DNA of 39,815 nt, taken from the NCBI GenBank assembly GCA_937877685.1, contig CALFGU010000018.1, forward strand, positions 1 to 39,815, given 5' to 3'. Positions 36,701 to 39,815 of this stretch are shown piece by piece (within the stretch, counting starts at the first letter, position 1; each line of letters begins with the position of its first letter). The stretch is from an uncultured Prevotella sp. Lineage in GTDB: Bacteria > Bacteroidota > Bacteroidia > Bacteroidales > Bacteroidaceae. The notes beneath the pieces are model-generated. The model was given only the letters and a program-made list of their open reading frames with translations. It was not told the origin of the DNA and made no database searches. Position numbers and translations under genes: made by a program.

Positions 36701-39133
36701 AGTGGAGACAACAACCCCGACAACAAAGTTCAGGTTATAGATCTTGGCTTCACACTCAAGAAAAGTGAGGCTTGGACGATACGTGCGACATATAAGTCGG
36801 ATGGAGTTTCTACCTTCAATCAGTGGGGAAGTCCTTTGCTTTATCCCAATGGGAATGGTACGGGTACGGAACTATTCTTCCTCTCTAATGTAAATGGTTG
36901 GAGTAGTTGTTGGCATGTTCGCTCACCTTTCTCTGGTCTCGGCAATGATTATTTCAAGGATCTTACTAATGCCAAGATTGCAACATTCACAGCATTGTTG
37001 GAGAATAAGGGTACAGGCAAGGCTGTTATTACAGTTACGAACTCCGAGGGTCAGTCGAAGACAAGTAGTGATGTTACATTCTCGTACGATAATATCTCGG
37101 CCTTCAGTGCCAAACTACCCAAGGGCTTGGATATTACAAAATTCGAGGTGCTGCAGGGTGCAGAACCCGACCCGTTCGAGGGATGTACAAACTTGCTTGA
37201 CATCACCATAGCAAATGGAGGATGTAATGGTGGTTATACTGTCGATGGCCGTGAATTCAAGAATGCAAGCGGTGTGGTTCTTCACACTCTTGCTGATGCT
37301 GAGAAGGAAGACGCAATCCGCACTCTCGGTGCACTTATCGACAACACCAAGACTTTGATGGATATTATCGCTACTTCTATTGATCCCGTAGGTAAGGCTA
37401 CAGAGATTGTAATGCAGTCAACCTCCTCAACTACGGACTATTACATTTGGTGTAGCAATCCACATGATAGTGGTAATGATGCAGCTGGCGGTGTAGCTGC
37501 TTTGCTTGACGAGAATGACGATTCATATCTCCACACTGACTATACAAATGTGTCTGCATCTAATGACTTCTTGCAAGTAGAGTTGGGTGACGGCAATGAA
37601 TTGTACCAATTCAAAATAGCTGGTAAACACCGCAAGGCTGCTGGAAGTGACATACCAAAAAATATAGAGATACAAGGTAGCACTGACAAGAATACGTGGG
37701 AAACCATTGAAACGGTCGACAATATCACCCAAAATGCGGGTGCTGCATGGGAATCAGAGGTCATAACAGCGACCAAGAAATATCCTTATCTAAGGTTTGT
37801 AGTTACTACAGGAACCAACCGCATATATTTCCACATGGCGAAGTTCGACCTCATCAAGTTGACATCTACCGTAGAGGTTGCTCCTAAATACAAGAACCTT
37901 GCAGGGATAACAAACGATGAGGCTGCTGCTGCCTATGATGGCTTGGTAAATGCCTTGTATGTCTACAATAATGGTGGAACTGCCGATGAGTTGCAGGCTG
38001 CCTACAATGTACTGAAACCTCTATACGATGCACTTAAAGCAAAGAAGGACAATATGGTGGAACTCGCCAGCGGTGTGTATGCCATCAACTATAAGAATGG
38101 AGACTCTAAGAATGGAGACTCTGATGCTGCTGTTTTTGTGGGATACAATGACGATAAAGACAATAGTAATCACATAGGGTATAAACTGATAGCAACAGGT
38201 ACATACTCTGCTAATGCTGAGGCCGACAAACTGTTTTCTATCGTGTATTCGGACAATGGTTATACCCTTTCTGCACAAGGGAAATACTTGAAACAGCCCA
38301 CTCTCAATGCTTGGAACCATATCATGTTCTCTGACAATAAAGATGAGGCAGGAACTTACATCTTTGAAAGGAATGCCGACCTTGCTGACGTATTCAAGAT
38401 ACGGAGTAGTGGGAGCGGTATCAATTATATCAACGACTACGACAACCTTGTTTTCGGTAACGACAAGGTTAATAAGGAAAACTTGTCAACCTTCTCATTC
38501 ACCCCTGTAACCAAGTACACCTTCGAAGTCAGTAAGGTGGGTATGGCGACTCTCTGCCTCCCTTTCAATGTAGTGTTGCCTGCGGATATGGTCGCCTATG
38601 GTCTTGCTGAGTCAAGGATTACCAAGAGTGGCGATGTGGCGTATGCCTATATGGATGTCATTGCTGAAGGAGGTGAAGTGCTGAAAGCGGGTACGCCCGT
38701 AATCATTAAAGCGGCGCAGGGTTCATACACCCTTGCCATCACGATGGATGATACTGGTGCGAAGGGGGCTCTGGAGGGTTCGCTTCTGAAGGGTAACTTC
38801 ATCAGCCAAACCTTGACTCAGGGACAGGATGGCGAGGCGCAGAAGTTTATCTTTGCAAATAGGACACAGACACAGGGTGTAGGCTTCTACATCATGGATG
38901 CTGAGGGTACCATCGGAGCCAACAAGTGCTGGATGGAGTGGAATATGGGTAGTGCTAATGTACGCTCACTCACAATCCGCTTCGGTGATGGTGATGCCAC
39001 CGATATCGAGGAGGTAGAGATGGAGCCTGCACGTCCCATGCAGCAAGGTATCTACAACCTTGCCGGACAACGCCTTGAGGCTCCCCAGAAGGGTGTCAAC
39101 ATCATCAACGGAAAAAAAGTTGTGATTAAGTGA
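30725..39133 (+). CDS. Giant multidomain GH89 alpha-N-acetylglucosaminidase
   Basis: 2802 residues, secreted (signal peptide 1-21, cut after WA). In order: a trefoil-like module (22-150); a LamG-like beta-sandwich (about 157-322); a CBM32-like region (330-480, with three consecutive Cys at 413-415); GH89 with NAGLU N-domain (538-620), TIM barrel (640-980) and helical C-domain (to about 1255), with catalytic Glu candidates Glu844 (DPFHEG) and Glu986 (TPEGTE); a bacterial repeat (1407-1479); a GEVED-type domain with YIDLNADGDFDDEGE (1482-1655); a second bacterial repeat (1661-1749); a trefoil-like module (1774-1916); BspA-type LRRs from 1918; a second LamG-like module (about 2000-2147); CBM32/F5-8C (2214-2381); a FIVAR-like helical linker; another trefoil-like module (2446-2594); and a C-terminal domain ending QGIYNLAGQRL...KKVVIK. 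It should remove terminal alpha-GlcNAc from host glycans. Module boundaries are approximate. Confidence 0.9.
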   Translation: MKKNYLLTLLLALCTSLQCWAEFNPTPGKMYALKEVTSGLYLDIQTLGIVDGTRNTNNISLNANPRIIYFENGSTSGTWKLKNINGKYVYHVTPNNDGHWNPEIKDTPSDWTITESNGKITIARSDKKYINVDSKVEGKPLYCDKDTGMEFSLIDFPGKDITGDGKQATISIQDINGLTTVPTGTGWTISMNVENPNGASYNDWGTSIFAIGSNAFPEKQGYKGIQLYLQSSTNGGKLDAVFDGGDNLIDNVTHTGNFSTIVTYNGANRLQIKTKNASSNEAINDYKVNTTLAEFSQLSYGLPTGINVKNLTLETLNNCVDYPTPATVDNGKYTFTSNKILYAGTCNKIRFTLTESAAFYENKKNRMSFDSFELFDADGKKVDLKDTYFKGNYNKSYANLLDGVNAGNNGAGCCCGAWNSADEGHDYFELTLPNSIDLGGAFSFSFVTENTTMNAKAFNIMMSYVAPKDYTFQISGNGENEVVVTHNEESLTAGATINIAEFDANAVTATEIPGYTWKVVVNEDDATVTLVYTSVEIIDNPAAVVALAKRIGGEGAADKFKFVLDPSLNSKQEVFVLDAEDNKILIKGTTISAITTGLGWYLNHIAKINIAWNSLNEKTVSGAAYADLSNLPLPAMTEMHASDAKYRYYLNTCTFGYSMTSWTWTRWQQEIDWMALHGINAPLNLVGLEVVTRNFLKELGVSETDIDKYIAGPGFMAWFAMNNLEGWGSTINATDVAMNGNPDWWYDRQEELCKKMLQRMRELGMQPVIPGFSGQVPNCIVNYTIDGFSSSHVINNGSWAGGYTRPDILNPSTTSYATFAPIYYKHLHAVMGVSELYSMDPFHEGNLPSGVTNENCYPNIMKHLDGYHDAVDNGVKSNYNVSSKAKWIIQYWQGVPQDGAFSAMSSYGDRFIGLDLFADNIYAGNAAKWRDTGDACYFKGRPYIYCMLHNFGGRSGMHGRLETTMDGYFQALAKNNNCQGIGATPEGTETNPILYDMLFELPWMDVNNRPSADEWLEDYAYSRYGIQNSTALSALQNLKKSVWNCQRNQQGTSEAIILGRPRWTFGDAQRNDGTSLEGRSVSSWSVSSIYWDTQDVLLAADDLYSIKDLITTEDGRANFDYDFIEVVRQAMVDQASVLLPLIKAARNNGDTAEYERLYKMFLQLMLDLDEMLSYDENFKLERWTSLARNIANEAAGTNANDRNWLEWNARTQVTVWSNGNNGLNDYSNRCWAGLIKDFHYPRWKYFFENNGGVKDGNWFTSEKAWTVNFTDYDYSTVTIPGGKTATEKAAETFGNYFGRVRGATKNYIFPMGITTNATKCDVTPTVNRGQTVELPLIIGKSVTISSVWIDLNADGNAGNGETLTANGNNVTIPAEAKIGKTTAQVVYSDGTDITFNLALVEEISEERTVTAVAGANGSVAIEGTNELSITNAEAVKMTATANTGYNFEKWTDAQGNTVSNDNPYIYYGKGAATFTANFIQNKWGVVACGADVDGEGTVKDEAAVMADVKNNNQYIHNLTLSYYNREAETIFEPTTAPTSIFTTIPQIVNVPQGASFTVEYDKGISNQFQHCYFRAYIDLNADGDFDDEGELLKEVGSKGAQNTAVCSNSINVLLPYTMPLGITHMRLRFDSAWNIGDGAKAKSVRPVYDLVINVTEGSDKAAHITVASNNDAWGTAKVWTEETPGWTASNEWNVSTGIYAKIKAVKASDDVEFLGWYDQYGRLLTNELEYSMLAREDATYTARFRKALDIDGWEFEYRTEPGEVVTNKLANGVKPEAGKTYYIYAPTRPTNNGEYVNRYLYNNSGTLTLSTTESTAASYLWVCGIEDGKYTFQNVADPAKYLKHKGLANAPYGFELGTGTTYYEGITLQSVPGDGETRNLFFVINDNGSGFNHSTRAHNQSTEDYTTDFVFTEVSTPNVVILTSVRKSGDHDLDIPETVEILGEQCKVVGFDNNLFNNNKDLWSISLPSTIETLSNNVLFRTSVKGENTPTSSGDNNPDNKVQVIDLGFTLKKSEAWTIRATYKSDGVSTFNQWGSPLLYPNGNGTGTELFFLSNVNGWSSCWHVRSPFSGLGNDYFKDLTNAKIATFTALLENKGTGKAVITVTNSEGQSKTSSDVTFSYDNISAFSAKLPKGLDITKFEVLQGAEPDPFEGCTNLLDITIANGGCNGGYTVDGREFKNASGVVLHTLADAEKEDAIRTLGALIDNTKTLMDIIATSIDPVGKATEIVMQSTSSTTDYYIWCSNPHDSGNDAAGGVAALLDENDDSYLHTDYTNVSASNDFLQVELGDGNELYQFKIAGKHRKAAGSDIPKNIEIQGSTDKNTWETIETVDNITQNAGAAWESEVITATKKYPYLRFVVTTGTNRIYFHMAKFDLIKLTSTVEVAPKYKNLAGITNDEAAAAYDGLVNALYVYNNGGTADELQAAYNVLKPLYDALKAKKDNMVELASGVYAINYKNGDSKNGDSDAAVFVGYNDDKDNSNHIGYKLIATGTYSANAEADKLFSIVYSDNGYTLSAQGKYLKQPTLNAWNHIMFSDNKDEAGTYIFERNADLADVFKIRSSGSGINYINDYDNLVFGNDKVNKENLSTFSFTPVTKYTFEVSKVGMATLCLPFNVVLPADMVAYGLAESRITKSGDVAYAYMDVIAEGGEVLKAGTPVIIKAAQGSYTLAITMDDTGAKGALEGSLLKGNFISQTLTQGQDGEAQKFIFANRTQTQGVGFYIMDAEGTIGANKCWMEWNMGSANVRSLTIRFGDGDATDIEEVEMEPARPMQQGIYNLAGQRLEAPQKGVNIINGKKVVIK
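38093..38122 (+). repeat. 15 bp in-frame tandem duplication in the giant gene
   Basis: AAGAATGGAGACTCT occurs twice in a row (38093-38107, 38108-38122), encoding KNGDS-KNGDS. Identical copies suggest recent slippage in a surface loop of the last trefoil-like module. Confidence 0.8.
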
Positions 39134-39195
39134 GCGTAGAGACTGCTTGCAGGCTATACCGAACCGACGCACGAAGCAGGAGCAGAATGAAAGTT

Positions 39196-39203
39196 TACTT
39201 TTG
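39196..39203 (+). promoter_or_regulatory. Candidate -7 element for the 54-residue peptide gene (TACTTTTG)
   Basis: TACTTTTG about 115 bases before the ATG at 39318. It would let the peptide be made apart from the giant gene. No -33 box seen. Confidence 0.4.
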
Positions 39204-39259
39204 TTTTGCCTTGCAAGAAGGAGGAAGACGAAGTCAACGTGAACAACTAAAACGAAGTT

Positions 39260-39281
39260 AAAGTTGTGATTAAGTGAGCGT
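39260..39281 (+). repeat. Second copy of the giant gene's 3' end (22 bp direct repeat)
   Basis: Bases 39260-39281 repeat 39116-39137 exactly; the sequence encodes KVVIK, the TGA stop and four bases beyond. In addition CGTGAACAAC occurs at 39238-39247 and 39279-39288, a 41-base period around the second copy. It looks like the remnant of another gene with the same tail or of a duplication. Confidence 0.8.
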
Positions 39282-39317
39282 GAACAACATAACTATTAAT
39301 CAAGTAAATCGCATACG

Positions 39318-39482
39318 ATGAAAAAGAATTATATAGCTCCCCAGATGGAGCAGGTAACCATGGAACTTTGCAATATGCTTGCTGCTTCAGAGAAAGTAAG
39401 CGTGTATACAGGCGAAGAAGTGGATGCATCGGAGTCGCTATCCAACGACCGTCGCGGTGGGTGGGGTGACCTCTGGAACTGA
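39318..39482 (+). CDS. Small MKKxYxxPxxE peptide, 54 residues
   Basis: An open frame from ATG 39318 to TGA 39480-39482. The protein starts MKKNYIAPQMEQVTMELCNM, has LLAAS-like NMLAASEKVSV in the middle, an acidic stretch (GEEVDASES) and ends SNDRRGGWGDLWN. N-terminal MKKxYxxPxxExVxM and a small Ala-Ala-Ser step recur in short proteins of Prevotella and Bacteroides that I know only as hypothetical. It has no classical signal peptide (the hydrophobic stretch is short). It follows the giant gene by 184 bases, has its own -7 element, and is closed by hairpins 15-90 bases after the stop. The function is unknown; a small secreted or modified peptide is possible. Confidence 0.7.
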   Translation: MKKNYIAPQMEQVTMELCNMLAASEKVSVYTGEEVDASESLSNDRRGGWGDLWN

Positions 39483-39496
39483 TTCCCCTAACTAAT

Positions 39497-39516
39497 TCAG
39501 GAACTGTTGTTCCTGA
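39497..39516 (+). other. Short perfect stem-loop after the peptide gene
   Basis: TCAGGAAC (39497-39504) and GTTCCTGA (39509-39516) with a TGTT loop. No T-run follows, so it may protect the mRNA end rather than terminate. Confidence 0.5.
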
Positions 39517-39536
39517 CCCTGACTGGCTGAGTCAAG

Positions 39537-39572
39537 AAATAGGCTGACACGTTGAGTGCCGGCCTATTTTGT
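39537..39572 (+). terminator. Intrinsic terminator after the peptide gene
   Basis: AAATAGGC (39537-39544) and GCCTATTT (39562-39569) pair, with CAC/GTG pairing further in, and the 3' arm runs into TTTTGTG. Confidence 0.65.
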
Positions 39573-39582
39573 GTGAAATAAC

Positions 39583-39613
39583 TTGCTCGTATGAGGGGAA
39601 AAGTGTATTTTTG
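39583..39613 (+). promoter_or_regulatory. Bacteroidetes-type promoter for the Xaa-Pro aminopeptidase gene
   Basis: TTG at 39583-39585, a 20-base spacer and TATTTTTG at 39606-39613, followed about 38 bases later by the start codon. Confidence 0.6.
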
Positions 39614-39651
39614 TGGGGTATTGAATAGAAGGCTGTACTATATAATAATAT

Positions 39652-39815
39652 ATGATTATGACTCCAAACGAAAAGATACAGGCGCTGCGTCAGATGATGC
39701 AGGCCGAGGGGTGGGGGGCTGTTGTCATCTCGGGCACTGACCCTCACAGTAGTGAATATCTTCCTAAGCGCTGGCAGGTGCGTCAGTGGGTGTCGGGCTT
39801 TACGGGCTCGGCGGG
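39652..39815 (+). CDS. Xaa-Pro aminopeptidase, aminopeptidase P family (5' part only)
   Basis: Open to the window edge, 54 codons plus two bases. It reads MIMTPNEKIQALRQMMQAEGWGAVVISGTDPHSSEYLPKRW and then RQWVSGFTGSAG, the creatinase-like N-terminal domain of aminopeptidase P with the conserved DPHxSEY and SGFTGSAG motifs. The enzyme removes N-terminal residues before proline in the cytoplasm. The ATG at 39658 is an alternative start. The metal-binding catalytic domain lies outside the window. Confidence 0.88.
   Translation, partial: MIMTPNEKIQALRQMMQAEGWGAVVISGTDPHSSEYLPKRWQVRQWVSGFTGSA

Noticed and set aside
30725..39133. Reading the giant gene as several fused or misassembled genes
   Set aside because: The frame is continuous with steady codon use and no internal start with promoter; modular secreted enzymes of this style are known.
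1..39815. CRISPR array, tRNA, rRNA, transposase or phage genes
   Set aside because: No regular repeat-spacer pattern, no cloverleaf-like or rRNA sequence, and no integrase or transposase motif was seen; the AT-rich repeats are too few and too far apart for a CRISPR array.

Overview
This 39.8 kb window looks like chromosomal DNA of a host-associated member of the Bacteroidales, most likely Prevotellaceae-like. The reasons are: the Bacteroidetes-type -7 promoter element TAnnTTTG in many intergenic regions; a FeoA-FeoB fusion; the serC-serA-DUF1015 cluster; PorT-like and PD40 envelope proteins; and a giant secreted glycosidase with BspA-type leucine-rich repeats and the C-terminal ending 'IYNLAGQRL...GKKVVIK'. 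The taxonomic placement is inference from gene content. No tRNA, rRNA, CRISPR array, transposase or phage gene was seen.

Layout. 1-8163 is cofactor metabolism: the 5' part of rnz (minus strand, cut by the window edge), mazG, the menaquinone genes menF-menD-menB-menC (menE is not present), then nadD and nadC divergent from one promoter region. 8417-12705 (minus) holds serC-serA-DUF1015, preceded by a GT2 glycosyltransferase. 12875-13075 is an isolated small winged-helix gene with its own promoter and terminator. 13323-15539 (minus) is an N-acylglucosamine 2-epimerase, a YhcH-family protein and a small lipoprotein, suggesting amino-sugar or sialic-acid metabolism. After a 624 bp non-coding stretch, 16164-22396 encodes a complete tripartite RND efflux system, followed by an LpxA-like acyltransferase. 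23436-27936 (minus) is a LysM/periplasmic-binding fusion protein, a PorT-like outer-membrane protein and FeoAB. 28072-30450 holds a PD40 repeat protein and a nucleoside phosphorylase. 30725-39133 is one 2802-codon gene for a multidomain GH89 alpha-N-acetylglucosaminidase, followed by a 54-residue peptide gene and the start of an Xaa-Pro aminopeptidase.

How it fits together. Most genes are core metabolism and envelope biology. The clearest accessory signal is the right end: the giant GH89 protein probably removes terminal alpha-GlcNAc from host glycans such as mucin, with several glycan-binding or adhesion modules attached. Other points of interest are a three-copy AT-rich intergenic repeat family (about 4.3, 17.4 and 29.5 kb), a duplicated beta-sandwich module of which one copy sits inside the leucine-rich repeat region, a 22 bp duplication of the giant gene's 3' end that looks like a recombination scar, the small MKKxYxxPxxE peptide, and a DUF1015 protein with a ParB/sulfiredoxin-like DGHHR motif in a serine operon. 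All functions come from reading motifs in translated sequence; no database search was run.
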